DNA of 64,000 nt from positions 310,001-374,000 of the forward strand of contig JAIWNE010000013.1 in assembly GCA_025331445.1 (NCBI GenBank), written 5' to 3'. Under the pieces are notes generated by a model, which ran no database searches, was not told the DNA's origin, and saw nothing but the letters and a program-made list of their open reading frames with translations. Position numbers and translations under genes: made by a program. Positions 51,601-64,000 of this stretch are shown here, in pieces (position 1 is the first letter of the stretch; each line of letters opens with the position of its first letter). Source of the DNA: Blakeslea trispora (lineage: Eukaryota; Mucoromycota; Mucoromycetes; Mucorales; Choanephoraceae).

Positions 51601-52300
51601 TGCTGCTACTTGGTTTGCCTTGTTTTTTATTTGATCGTCGTAATCTGACATGCGCATAATATTATGTACAATAGTTGTTCGGTTCGTGATGACCTCAATA
51701 ATAAAATCAATCCCATCATATCCCAACAATTCAATTAACGCTTGCTGAATATCGTTATCACTAGAACCAGAGCGAATGATAGTAAATATATCTGCACACA
51801 ATTGCTTTTCACTCAGGCCTAATCCAGGATTGCTTGAAATGTAATTGCGCGACTGCTCCAACAACCAATCACGATCAAATACAGCAACTTTCTTTTTAAC
51901 GACACTAGCTTCAATTGGTGAAGTAGTTGTATCTGTTTGAGATGAAGTTACATCTTCAGCAGAACTATCATTATAAGGATACACAAAAGGTCGACCTGGG
52001 ACATGAAACTCAATATCTTTGCCGAAAGAAGCTTTAGACAGATCATCTAGAATTGGTTTAGTTTGTATGCAATGGATTTGAGATACACGTATATATGCTT
52101 TTACCAGCATGCTTATTGTCATATTTCTCAACAAGCTGACAGAATTCTTCCACAGATTTATGCCAGTCTTTTTTGTTTTCTAGAGGTGCAGATAGAAAAT
52201 TGGCAGGATGCTGCTTGGTTTTTCCCTTTCCTTTGGAGGAAGCCGAACTTGCCAAGATTTGGTGGATTACGTTGCTAAAAGAAGTGGCGGAAGCAACCAT
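45674..52300 (-). CDS. SLH1: Ski2-like tandem helicase ASCC3/SLH1
   Basis: Large ATPase with two helicase-Sec63 cassettes. SLH1/ASCC3 splits collided ribosomes in ribosome quality control (RQT complex) and, in animals, also serves alkylation repair. Start at 52300 ([20 protein letters not shown]). The N-terminal region contains the [20 protein letters not shown] segment typical of ASCC3. Cassette 1 has [10 protein letters not shown] (near 51025-51055), [26 protein letters not shown] and [10 protein letters not shown]. Cassette 2 has GAPTGSGKT (near 48195), [28 protein letters not shown] and [12 protein letters not shown]. Sec63 regions follow each, the last ending at 45674. Introns lie mainly in the first half; 46300-48981 is one open frame. 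Brr2 is the nearest alternative, but the N-terminal block and [15 protein letters not shown] favour ASCC3. Confidence 0.92.
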
Positions 52301-52949
52301 GAAAGTGTCTTTTTTCAAAAAAAAAAAAAAAAAGGAAAAAGAAAAAACAATTCTTTGCTCGAGTTTTAAAGCATTCGAATTCGCTGCGGTATTATTGTCG
52401 GGATGTAAATGACAAGGCTCACCGCAGTTGTTCCTGTCAAAATATTATTAAATCAGAGAAGAGTCAACAAAAGCAAAAAGTTGTCATTTCTTCTTTATCA
52501 ATTTTCACATCTTTGGAACCATAGATTGGTTGTTTACGATATGTGTAAAACAGCCTTTCATGAATGATCCAAATCAAGACTGTACAAGTACCGATTGACT
52601 TTAGCAGAAGTGAACCTTTTTAGAAGGAATTAACAAACACAATTTCTCTTTAAAAAAATGTACATGGTGTTGTTACTTAATTAGCAGCTGTACAGAAAAA
52701 AAAATGGAGGAATAGACTGTGATTTGACCGTTTTCTTCTGTCTTTTGCCTTTTTCGGAAAAGCACATTTACTTTTATCAGCTTGATGAAGCCTTACAAAA
52801 TAAGAAACTGATAAACTAAGCTTCCATATGAGAGGGAAAATGCTTTCCTACGCATAAATCTAAACTATAGTTTGAAATCCGAAGCTCAGCCTAGAAAAAT
52901 AAATTTTATTCTTTTACTCCATTGGCACATATTGATAAGACCAACGAGT
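52301..52949. promoter_or_regulatory. Divergent interval, ASCC3-like helicase / C1-finger protein
   Basis: About 650 bases between divergent start codons, with a long A run at 52317-52333 next to the helicase start (T-rich on its strand). Both promoters lie here. No gene was seen. Confidence 0.5.
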
Positions 52950-55900
52950 ATGTTCTCTAATGCACAAAGTCAGCCTCAAAGTGCAACAATCATCAACATA
53001 CATTCTCCCGAAGATGAGTTGCAACCCGTGCTCGAGAACGGCTTTGGTCGTCATCCTTCAAGCAGTTCTAGACCTACTTCTCAACCATCGGCTCAATCAC
53101 ACACAAAGCCGAAACTTTCACCCAAGGTTGAAGAATATCGAAAAATGATTCAGCACATTACCAACAAAATCATAAAGCGAAAACGACCTCCTACAGCACT
53201 TTCTCATCTGAATGACTTCTCAAGAACAACTCAAGTGAACGATACGTTCGAGAATGATGACACTATTGATCTTTTGATCCAGCTTAGATCAGCTTTAATG
53301 GTTTGTCACCAAATAGGTTTGAGTTCTCAAGTGTTACTCCAAAGGTAAATCTAGACAAAGAAAGCAAGAGAAGAACTGAGCTTTTATTTTGTATTTAGCG
53401 AGCGAACTCCAGCCAATTCTCCCTTATCCTCACGATCCAACTCTCCATCACCTTCTCCGCGTATGGAGAGCCCAATGTGGTCGCCTGAACCTTTCGGATC
53501 AACGGCACCCATGTTTTCGTTAGCAAACAATCAATCCAATAGAAACCACACAGAATTTGACATTATTTTGCACATACTGAATGACTTGATATTGAACGAC
53601 AGTCGCTACAAGACGTCCAATCCTAAACCTTCTCGACCTCCATTTACAATGCAAGCTATTTTGATTGATCTTGCTATGATACTTACACAGATTCGTGAAG
53701 ATACATCTGGACTGTATAATATTGGTACTGTATTTATGCCTGCATTTGAATCTTTTTCGGAAGGCACCATGTTGGGTCGGCTTTTAGCTTTCTTTATAGA
53801 CAATCTATTGCCTAAGCTAATGAAGTGCAAAGACGAACCCAAATCCCAATCGAGCAACAAATCAGATTCTAGCGAGAAAACCAACAGTAAAGTACACACT
53901 CATTTTGGTCATGGTCTGTATTTTGTTAATTCTTTCTTTTCTTCCATGCTTCACTGTCGATACACTAGAGGCAACACAGAGCAAGTCAGTTCATCCTAAT
54001 ACGCCTATCATTCATATTCAAAATACCGAGCCAGATCAATTGAGCGTACCTACAAAGACATCCCATCTCACAATAGACACTCGTCCGCTGACAGTAACAG
54101 CCCAATCATCTTCACCTATTTCGCCTGCCGCTCTTGGCCTCAATGGCAATCAACAAATGCAATCCTTAAGCGCTTACCATGCCTATTCACTATTTACACC
54201 GCTTTTGTTCTTCATGATCCAATACCTTGATCCTTATCTTGCAGCTCAGCCCAGCCGTGCACAACAAGATAAGTTGACATATACCTTGACACGTCAAGCA
54301 AATTCCATCCATAATTTTCACAAAGCCCTTTCATACATGATGAGTTGCAAACCAGACCTTTATCTGGATCTCTTGGATGTCATATCCCATAGCACATCTG
54401 AAGTCAAGTTTAGAGCATGCCAGATTCTATTCAACTATTATATCATTAGTGTAGGGCATGTCATTGTAGCCGATTCTTTGCCACAGTTAGGAACTCAAGA
54501 AGAACTAGAAATACTAGATCAAAAGCGGCTACAACAAGAGCTTGAAGAGGAGCATCAGAGGAATCATCAACAGTCAATCCATCATCAAAACACACAAAAC
54601 TGGGCTACCAAAAAATCAACTAGAGCGGACTCAACTGAAGATGACTGGATGGAAGAGCAGCATATATGGTATAGTTATATGTTTGATGAAGATGATCAAA
54701 ATACAACAATGCTCTCCAACAATCCATTTTCCTTTGGTGTCCACAAAAACCCTACTGATTCTCAGTGCAAAGAATGTTTCAAGCCAATCCGAGGCTGCGG
54801 ACTACAATGCTTTCAATGTAGAAGCAATATTCACCTTGACTGCTATAGTTCCAAAGTACATACAGATGGTCAAGGTATGCTTTTTTATCTAAAAGCAGGC
54901 GGTATTCAGAAAGTGGTTGCACCTCAATATTGTATTGTTCCACCTCAGCCTCGTTGTCGCGACATGGTTGATTGTGGTGACCTACAATGGAACATCAAGT
55001 TTAGTGCCGCCAAGGTGGAATTACTGGGTCATTCATTCCAATTGGTAAATTTATTTACAACAGTGCTTTGTATTTGCTGTCATTTGCCTCTTTGGGGTAA
55101 CTGCTTACAGGCATACCGGTGTACAACCTGCTTTCGATTTGTTCATCCAAAGTGCCTTGCAGAGATTGAAGGCATCATCACTTCCAGTACCAATTCATCT
55201 CACGTACTCAAAAATTGCTCTTCTAAAACTTTGATGCAAGAAGCTGATATAACTATATCCCAAACTCAATTAGAGAAAAGCTTGGCTGAATTTTATGGAG
55301 ACACTCTGCCTGAGCAAACAGAGTCCCTAAAAGGAAGGAGCTTTGAAGAAGTCAATTTGATGATAAATATCCTTTTGATTCAAAAGAACGTACTGCATTA
55401 TGGTGTAGCCTCTGGATGCATTATCATTGCACAAGAATCAGATGATCCTCTACTCTTGACAAACAACCACGACAAACCATCATCTCACTCTGTCATTCTG
55501 TCACAGGCTATTGATGTTTACAGTGAGTTCCTAAAGTCAGCAGAAGACATTCATGTCTCTACATTTTTTGTCGATTTCTTTAGCCATTCGGACTTTACTG
55601 CTATCAAATATCTGATGAACAAACAAGATTTCTTGTATCATTTGGGTGCCATGATGAAGTCACTTTCAGCTTCATCCCATACCAACGCATCTGGTTTTCC
55701 AGCTAACAATCGACAACAACAGCGGGCTCTTGATCATTCGCAAGGGTTTCTACAAGTATCTCCAAACAACGCTTGGGAGGATTATGAATATAATAGCGAC
55801 CTGGATGAAGTTCATACTCCAAATGAAAACTTGGATCGTTCAGTGCTACTCTCTTGGATCATGACTAACCTGAATTTCAAGAGTTTGAAAGCAGCAGAGA

Positions 55901-58900
55901 TTTTACTACAGCATATGCGTAATATCGGCATTTTTGAGCGCTTTGATGCTCTACCTCTCTTGTTTACACACCAAGCAACAGCTGAAGAACTGGATAATGA
56001 GCCAGCAGTACAATGTATCTTTCCAGTACCTTTTGCCATCGATTTTTCAGCAAACGTAGAGTCTTTGGTCAATTCCATTGAGGCCTGTATGCAAGACATT
56101 GATTTGAGCATCAATGAATGCGGCTTGCTGCTGTTAACACGTCGATGTTGGCCTGATCGATTCATGTCACATTATACCCAAGAGCGTTTGATTCGTGCTG
56201 TTGTAGGCTGGAACTTTGATGAGGATGAACGATTGTTGGCTCTTCATGCTGAAATAACTTCTCTCAACAGACACTCAAGTTTACATCATTCAAAGCAGCA
56301 GAACAAATGGGTCCAGGCAGCTCTTTTGGCTCGAATGAAAGGACCAGCCTCTTCCTCTGAGCGTAACCGACAGAGCACGTTTCATGTTAATTCAACAGCA
56401 CCCAATGTGAACAGTGGTGCAAGCAATATCTATGTGACTACACGCGTTGGTCTGAAGGATCGATATATTGTTCGCTGGATGTCTGCCATCCAGAAATTGA
56501 ATCCTGAGGCTTATACAGATATGGTTTTCAATGCTATTGAAGAGATTATAGACAGCAAGCGGGAAGAGTGTATCATACCTGGTTGGGAGGAGTTGAGTGA
56601 AGTAAAAGTAAGTCATTGTCATTTGCAACAAAACCAAACACTTTATTGACCATGTATAAAGAACCATACACTACAGAAATACGAACTGTTTATCAATTAT
56701 ATTACCAAATTGAAGAACAATGGACTGACATTTGACTCTTTGGATGCCATTCTCCAAAAATGGTTTGAAAAGACATATTCAGAATTTCAAGTACTTGGAA
56801 TGCTGCAGGTATTTTAGGCCGCTAATCATTTGAGAAGAGAATCTGAGGTTATGTTACAACATAGGACAAAGAACCTACTGAGCTCCGAAATTTAGTCAAG
56901 TTATGTTCTACAAAGTCACCCAATGCTCGCATCATTGGCAAGTCATCATCTAGTTCGGTAAGCCCAATTGATTTAGTTGTATCTCAATTCCAGACCAAGG
57001 ATAAGGATTCAATTGATCGTGGTATGCGCTGGCTTACACTAATGGCATATTCTGGGTATGCTAAGCTACTTTGATTTTGAGCTATATCGATATATTAATC
57101 ATTGAATATTCTATTATTTCTTGTTGTGTAGTGTCGATCTCACAACCAATGCCTTGTCTCGTCTGTCTAAACTACTGATTGAAGCAAACGTACCTTTAGA
57201 CAGGATTGTTGAATTTGTAAAAATTATTTGGTTCCAGGTTGTTTATGTGAATGCTTTTAGTTCTAGACGAGCAATTATTGCAGACATCGTTGGCCATCTT
57301 ACTGAGGCAACATCAGGGGTATTGGCATCGCTGGATGGAAGCCAAAACCTATCAGATGATGAATTGATTCAAACACAATCGTTTGTTAAATATTGCGCTG
57401 CGCTTATTTGCTTTGCTTATGGCTGTTCTGTCGATGAGATTGTCAAGGCTACCATCGTTTCCTTTACAAGAGAGCATGCTACGAAGACAAGGTGATTATA
57501 GTAACATCAGCATTCTGATCTAGTTATCTCATCCGTTTATCTTTTTCCTTTTAGTAAGAAGTCATCTGCTGCCATGGATGTTGATTTGACAGAAATAGAT
57601 GAAAGGACACCAAGTATTGATTGTATGCTATCTTACTTGAAGTTTAACCAATTGAACTTGCGCGAGTACGTAATCAAGATGTTTTACTGCCTAACACAAT
57701 GGGGACACAGCATAAGCAATAAGGAAGAATTTATTAATGCATGTATTCCAAAGTTAATTCCAGTGTAAGTTTAGACTTTTTCCCAACCGTTTTAAAATGC
57801 TCAAGTTGACTCATCCTTTTGTCTACAGTGTTTGGGACTTACTTTCCCCAGCCCACGACCACCTAAGCAATATCAACTTAAATTTGCTAATGCATCTTAT
57901 TAGCGTAGATGTTCGCTACTTTGAAGCATGTGTATTCAAAGTGTTTGAAGATGCTAATTGGGAAGTCAGGTATATATTTGCTTTTTTTGATGATTTTATT
58001 TGTTCATGCTTTGACAATACACGGTAGATATCAAGGATTAGATAACTTGTTTGGCTTATTCACCAAGATGGATGCTACATTTCAAACTGAATGGCTCAAA
58101 CTCCTATCAAAATTAGGGCCAGTGTTCAGTTATTTTGTTGGTTGCTTATGGGATAAAGAGGAATATGTTCGTCTTAAAGCCTATGCCTTAATTCGCTCAT
58201 TTGGTACTCTTCACCTGCAGTCTGCCTTTCGATGCTGGGAAGCTTATTTCTTGACAGCTACTGATCGTCAAAAGATGTCGCTAGTTAGTCTGATGACCCA
58301 GCTCAATGCATTGTTCCCCGAGTGGCAGGTGCTACAATGGGAGTCTCTATTAGAAGCTTTGGAATCGAGACTGACCATTAATGCTCTAGATGGCTACAGT
58401 CATCCTTCAGCCGACCGTAGCTTTGCGATAAAAGAGCCCCATCATTCTGAAATACCCTCAGCTGAGAATGAGAACGTCCAAGCACTTATGCTGACTTTGG
58501 CTTTGCAAATGTTGAGCCATCATCTCAGCATCGAAACAGCCCAGATTCACCGACTCAAGTTCATCTTGGTGCAACAAATGAATTTCGAAGATTGCCACTA
58601 CATCAATGAGGGAGGTGACATTACTGTCAATTTTGGGGCCCTAAACTATGATCCCAATAACCCTTCTCAAGTGGCCATCATGTTGACTTGCATTCGAGGT
58701 CTGAAGAAGATTATGGATAGCTTTGCTCCTTTGCCTGCTGAAGCTGTAGCTAATATTGCTTCTGAATCATTTGAGCAAAACAAAGTCAATTTAGCAGAGA
58801 ACAGTAGTCCTGGCGTTCATTTTATTGAAGTTGTGCTCAAGGCAATCAATTCTGGTATCGATCTAACAAAGATAGGTCATATGATGTTAAAAGCATGGCT

Positions 58901-61109
58901 TGAGACTGTTCTGATCATCGTATACAAGGTAAGAAGCTGATGTCAGGACATGTTACTAGATTGTATTTTAACTTGAAAAACAGCATAATATATTAGACAG
59001 AGAATATGAACAAAGCATTGTTGCTTGCATGAAACAAATCATCGAGATATTGACTGAACAAATAAGTGACGAAAACAAACTGCTAATTTTGGAGATCCTC
59101 AAATGCTTACTTAGAAGATCAGACCATTTGACTGCTATGGTTTTATCAAAGCAAATTATGGTTTTGGGTAAGCTTATGACCAAACTAGGTACACGACATT
59201 TAGAGCCTGTTTATCTGAAAGCGAAGCTATTCCTAAAAAGCGCCTTCCTTCGGTTTGCTGTGGCTGGTCTTTTTGTGCTCATGTTTAAAAACCAAAATGT
59301 TTCAGACGCAAGTCAAGGGGATGTTGATCTTTTCTATGTTCTGCGGACTGTCATTGATCCAGATGACATTATTCCCGATGAAGAATTCCAAGGTGAAACA
59401 ATTTATCTTCGCGACCAGCCTGTGCGAGACGTCTTGGACAAGCTTATGAAGCAACAGATGGAACGCAAAGCCTTTTCAACAGTATTATTCAACACCAGCA
59501 GATACGTTGAGGCTGTACATTCAAGTCCTTATGCTGAAAACATTCTCAATGACTATACTGGATTCCTCCAAGCACTCATCAAACATACATCTGATTGGAG
59601 AAGGTCGGATTGGAACATTAACCCTATCTTTAATATGTCTGCTATTCTGTTGAAAGAACACCCTTATCATCATACGCTATTGGTACCTTCTATGCAAGCA
59701 ATCCTCAAGCATGGGCTTGCCAACTGTACTATTCAAGCAAGTGCTGTTGTCAAGTTAATGATAGCTTATACAATGACTGTACCCGGAGCAAAGCCCGGTA
59801 ATAATGTATTTGCAAAGATCTTGGTAGAAGAAGTAAAGAGCGCACTATCCATGCTTACTCGACCAAGTAAAGATACACTTCTGGTCCTTTTGCAAATCAT
59901 TTTGTACGATACTAAACCTGCTGGTCAAGAATGGTACAGTATGGTGGAAGCCTCTTTCTTAGGCAAGCCTCAAGGAGCAAGCAATCGCAATCACAAATCC
60001 TATTTCGAAAGCAAGCTCTTCGATCTCTTGCCTTTCTTTGTTGGCTATCTGAAAAAAAGAACTACAAGCCAACAGTTCACACGTAAAGACTTCAAAATCT
60101 ATAGCTGCATTGCTCAGCTGGTTGTGCTTGTGGCGTCTAAAGATCCCAAGCTTACCGTTATTATTTTCGGATATCTAAAGGTAAATAGAAAGCAATGATA
60201 CTTTTGAAATGCTAACTTAGCTTGCAAAATAGCTTGAAGAAGGGGTTCAGTGCCTTCGTTTTCTTAATTGGTTTATACTCACTGCATTGAAAGAGGAAGC
60301 AGATGTGTTGTTGCCGGAATTGATTCGCTACGAAAATATGCTGACTGAGCTTTTAGTGCGAACACTTAACACAGTTGAAATTGACTTTCATGCACCTGAC
60401 CTCAACTTTTCTTACAGTCCAGCAAACGAGAAATTACTGCTTTCATTCCTATTGCTGAGGTCTTACACTTTGCTGAAAATACGTTACGGTTTAGTCTCAA
60501 CTGATTCGACTGATTCTCCTGTCTTCTGGATGGCTGTATGGCCAGCTCTCCGTCGCCTTTTAGACTCAATCGAGTCTTCCACTCTGTTTACAGTAAGTGT
60601 CTAGCCTATAAACCAAACTTTAATCTAAATTCTTTGTCATTCAATCCATCTTTAGACAGGAAACGTTGGGGTTTCAATTTGGAACATGTTCTTTTCTTTA
60701 TTACAGTTCTTGTTTGCTACACGTAATGTTATAGTTGCGGTTAATGCATACGAGTGGAACGACCTGCTAAACAATTTGATGAAAAAGGTAGGCTCTTTTT
60801 TTTTCTGAAAGGAACCGTTAGATCATTTCAAACTGATTTGAATTGAAACATATATAGGTCAAAAATGAGAGTACTGTTTCTCAAGAAGAGGATATCGGCT
60901 TGGAGCAATTAGTTTTGCTGGATGAATTCCAGAAACAAATTGAGAAGATCAAGGCTATGTTTGATGTTCCACCCGTCGAAGTGCCATTACCGGTTATTAT
61001 TGATCAGTTGCTTATAGAGCTGAGAAATGCTATGCGGTTACAGGCTGAAAGTATAGCCTTCCAAGGCAGCAGTCGCGATTTAATGCATACATTAGGTTCT
61101 ACTTTTTAA
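52950..61109 (+). CDS. Very large C1-finger, helical-repeat protein, possibly UNC80-like
   Basis: About 2,400 residues over roughly fifteen exons. I chose the start MFSNAQSQPQSATIINIHSP (52950). The N-terminus is Ser/Pro-rich (SRSNSPSPSPRMESPMWSPE), then helical, HEAT/ARM-like text (QAILIDLAMILTQI, EGTMLGRLLAFFIDNLLPKL, DKLTYTLTRQANSIHNFHKA). Two Cys-His fingers follow. At 54752-54860 there is C-x2-C-x10-C-x2-C-x4-H-x2-C. At 55030-55160 there is H-x12-C-x2-C-x13-C-x2-C-x4-H-x2-C, a near-complete C1 (DAG/phorbol-type) pattern. Downstream segments are long, helical and repeat-like (EEYVRLKAYALIRSFGTLHL). The layout resembles UNC80-type scaffold proteins of NALCN/Cch1 cation channels. That name is a hypothesis; size and C1 fingers are seen directly. 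The last exon ends at 61109, or at a spliced TAA just beyond 61169. Confidence 0.6.
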
Positions 61110-61181
61110 ATAAATTTTTTCTCTGTTTAATTTTTTGTATCTCTCTCTCTCTCTTTTTGTTCCTTTTAGTTTAATTCCAAT
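61110..61181 (+). promoter_or_regulatory. CT-rich leader before HIR3
   Basis: Only about 70 bases lie between the large gene's stop and the HIR3 start. They contain a (CT)n run (61140-61153) and T-rich sequence. HIR3 promoter elements must overlap the 3' end of the upstream gene. Confidence 0.5.
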
Positions 61182-64000
61182 ATGGTAATTGATAAGCATA
61201 ACCTGTCCAGTCTATTAATGGACAAACCTTCATAACTTATATTGTTTCTTGTTTCGCTTTCTTCAATAGAGCACTTGGAGCACTCTGAATAGAGGAGAAA
61301 CCGTCTTGTTGGAAGATGCAGTTGAACTTCAAGTAGTGTGAACACCCAATAGATCAGCACCCGTAATTGACCTGCCTCTCTTTATTTTCTTAACCAACGG
61401 GATAGGTTGAGAAGCTCCTTGCAAAATACCAAAACACCCTCAAGCTTCATCAAAAAGGACAGCTTAAGGAAGCTAAAGAGAAATATGAAGAACTAGTTGG
61501 ACACGAATTGTTAAAAAAGGAATTGAAGCCTGTAGAGTAATAGTATGAGCAGCAAACTCGATAAGATAGCAAAATTAACTTGCAAAATTTTAGAAAAAGA
61601 AAAAAGCAGGTAATATGGATCGTGTAGAAGAGACTCCACTTTCAACGCTTCGATTCCTCGTCTTTAAAAATTATGCCAGTATTCTCGAAGATGAGTTTAT
61701 CAGATCAACAAATGACACACCGATTGCTGAGAAAGCTTTAAAATACTATTTACAAGCAGCCAAAATTGATCCTACTGATCATTCCGTTTGGTATCATGTC
61801 GGGCTTCTTTCACATATGTTAAAGAAGCTAAGATTTGCTCGGTTAGCATATGAAAATGTATTGCATGGGAACTCAGATCACATAAATACCTATCCTTGTG
61901 TTGAGCTATCAAAAGTTCGAGATATGATCAAACAGAATCAAATATCGCCTCTGCAGTGGAAATGTCTTGAAGGTCTTTGTCAGGTGTTGTTTGATATAGG
62001 AGACTATCCTCTATGTACATTTTACGTAGATTTGGCTATGGATCATTACAACAGTTGGACAGCTGGGGAACTCCTCAAGTCAAAAATGAGCCAACAACAG
62101 CAGCTCAATTATGATTCAGCTGACACTGATATACCAATGGATACAATTGATACATCACAAGCAATCCCTATTGTTTTAAAGCGATATGATTGGTCATTGC
62201 TTGTTGAATCGCTTCTCAAAGAGTATAAGCAACTTGTTAGTGGTTCAAAGCAAGGAAAGAATTACAGCCAGGCTTCTAGCAGACTTGTTCATTCAGGCTA
62301 TGCCAATTGCTCGATTGAGATTAGTGTTGAGAAAGAAGAAGAAGAGGAAGATAAAAACGAATCTGAAAATGCCGACACAACTATGGAAGAAAGCACTATA
62401 CCTCCAACAGTCCCTATGACTAACGATCCAACAATGACTGTTGATTCCAATGCTAATTTATCAAACAAACCTACCCTTGCAAAAACCAATGAGCATACTG
62501 TTAATGATGACAGTCCAGCTTCAAATAAGCGAAAAAGAGAAGGGGAGGAAGGCGAGAGTGGCTCAAGACGAGCAAGTGGAGACGAACAGTCGGAGGATGA
62601 CAATGAGGAGGATGAGGCAGAAGAAAAGAGACTTTCATTAAGGTGAATATCTTACATGTGCTTCTTGTTTAAGAGATAACCTTGCTTATTCACTTATAAC
62701 TTCTGTCAGAACTTTCAAACGCCAACGCGAAAAAATTGCAAATGAAGAGACATCGCGTCTCAAAATGCTTGAAGAGGAAAGAACTTTTAGTGATCGAGTA
62801 CAAGAATTTTACGAAAAGATGGACACTGTTGTTCCTGATCGCTTTGGTCACATATGGCAAAACGAATCAGAGAAATCATTTAACAAGCCATTCTGGGAAT
62901 GGTTTGATCTAAAAGTAACCGAACTGGATGCTAATTATTGTTGGGATATTGACTGTTCGTCTCTTACAGTGTAATCACGACCACATTCGCCTCCATTGAT
63001 TTACATAGACTGATAGTCGTTTATTCTTTTTTTTTTTTAGTAATGTTGCATCCAGTAACAACATAAAGGGACCTAAAAGCTTGGCACTTTTTGTTCTGTC
63101 AAACAATAGAGCGTCCAGCCCTACCAATGATAAAAAAATGGCAGTTAAGAAATGCATAGCTGATTTAAACACCAACAATTCTGGTGTTACTTTCAGTCTA
63201 TGCAAATCTATTTGCGATTTTATTTGGCATGATCTTCAAGTCAACGACGTATCAGATGGAACTTCCGAATTCTTGGATAGTGATACACTGAGCATTCTTA
63301 CAGACACTATTACTTTACTCGATCTAAAGTTTGTAGAATATATCTTGTCTAACACAAGTTTGGCTTTGGAGGAAAAACTCAAGGTATTCGTGTATATCAA
63401 TTTTGTAACATAATAGTTACAATCTTCTGCCCTCACGCCCTGTTGCTTTGCTTTGTTTTCTAACTTGCCTTATACTGTATAGTTGATACTAAGAACAAGC
63501 GAATATTTTATGGATCACTTGATTCGCAAAGAGATGCTTGCTTTCGAAGAGAATTTAGCTCAAGGCACAGCTACTAATAGCAGAAAGCGAGTTTCAACTT
63601 CATTGGCCAAACAGCACAAAATAAAAGCACTAGAAGCCTACTGTACTAATGCAGCATATTGGATAGACTTGCTCGAAAATGAGCTGATTTGCTCTACACT
63701 GTCGTCCTCCCATTATGGTCTATCTACCAAAAATGAAGAATACAAGCAACTCTTAAACGACGCTACATTTGAAATTCGTTATTGGTCATTAAAAGGCAAG
63801 ATGGCACAGTGTCAAGACGATATCGAGAATGCCTATGCTTACTTTACAAAATGCAAATCACTTGCTCAATCTATGACAAACAGTAACACGCCGTTGAAAA
63901 TCAATTTGGGAAGGTAAGATTACTGTAGAAAACTTCCCAAGTGGAGTAAAGCTGATTCTTATCTGACAATAGCATGTATGACTCCATTATTGACACAGAC
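61182..64000 (+). CDS. HIR3: HIR complex subunit HIR3/CABIN1 (partial, runs off window end)
   Basis: Largest subunit of the HIR histone chaperone, a tetratricopeptide-rich scaffold for replication-independent H3-H4 deposition with ASF1. Best model: the first coding exon is only the ATG (61182-61184), followed by an 85-base intron. Exon 2 from 61270 reads STWSTLNRGETVLLEDAVEL, then VEKLLAKYQNTLKLHQKGQL and KEKYEELVGHELL. This fits the fungal HIR3 start, where an 'ALN' motif precedes a first TPR. The main exon (about 61594-62643) carries TPR text (KALKYYLQAAKIDPTDHSVW, YHVGLLSHMLKKLRFARLAY, ENVLHGNSDH) and an acidic, disordered tract (ENADTTMEESTIPP... to KRLSLR). Later exons continue (FWEWFDLKVTELDANYCWDI; CTNAAYWIDLLENELI) past 63913. 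The protein is incomplete here. Confidence 0.85.

Overview
This is a eukaryotic nuclear window. It is AT-rich, with many short GT-AG introns (about 50-120 bases), long T-rich and CT-rich tracts in front of start codons, and compact fungal-type genes. Its protein set (CDC42, a KIF4-type kinesin, ASCC3/SLH1, CSB/RAD26, HIR3/CABIN1, a very large C1-finger protein) and general style suggest an early-diverging filamentous fungus, most likely Mucoromycota (Mucorales-like). That placement is an inference, not a measured result.

Layout. 1-3044: no gene recognised. 3045-8523: phosphatidylinositol synthase (-), a DUF202 membrane protein (+), CDC42 (+) and a PP2A-like phosphatase (-). 8524-12233: a gene-poor stretch with a few coding-like remnants. 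12234-20006: a myotubularin-type phosphoinositide phosphatase (+) converging on a large kinesin-4-type motor (-). 20007-21943: mostly non-coding, with a TAG-interrupted small reading frame. 21944-31549: adenylate kinase (+), an unresolved open region, a CSB/RAD26 repair ATPase (+), an intronless 243-codon frame that looks like an endogenous bunyavirus-type nucleocapsid (+), and D-2-hydroxyglutarate dehydrogenase (-). 31550-39064: ribosomal protein uL24 (-) divergent from histone chaperone ASF1 (+), then nucleoporin NUP159/NUP214 (-) divergent from an ARFRP1/ARL3-type small GTPase (+). 39065-43763: a second gene-poor stretch holding a strong RNA-like pseudoknot motif. 43764-64000: GAPDH (+), an ASCC3/SLH1 helicase (-), a very large C1-finger protein possibly of the UNC80 type (+), and HIR3/CABIN1 (+), which runs off the window end.

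The genes are mainly housekeeping: membrane lipid synthesis and phosphoinositide turnover (PIS1, myotubularin), polarity and transport (CDC42, kinesin, ARFRP1, NUP159), chromatin and repair (ASF1, HIR3, CSB), ribosome function and rescue (uL24, SLH1), and energy metabolism (GAPDH, adenylate kinase, D2HGDH). They do not form an operon or biosynthetic cluster. ASF1 and HIR3 do act in the same replication-independent H3-H4 deposition route.

The most unusual item is the intact, intronless nucleocapsid-like gene at 28653-29384, which sits in the tail-to-tail gap between two conserved genes. Others worth attention are a possible structured RNA at 40051-40112, a polyglutamine insertion inside the kinesin motor domain, a HIR3 first coding exon that holds only the start codon, and a repeated TTAACGAC element in the GAPDH promoter.
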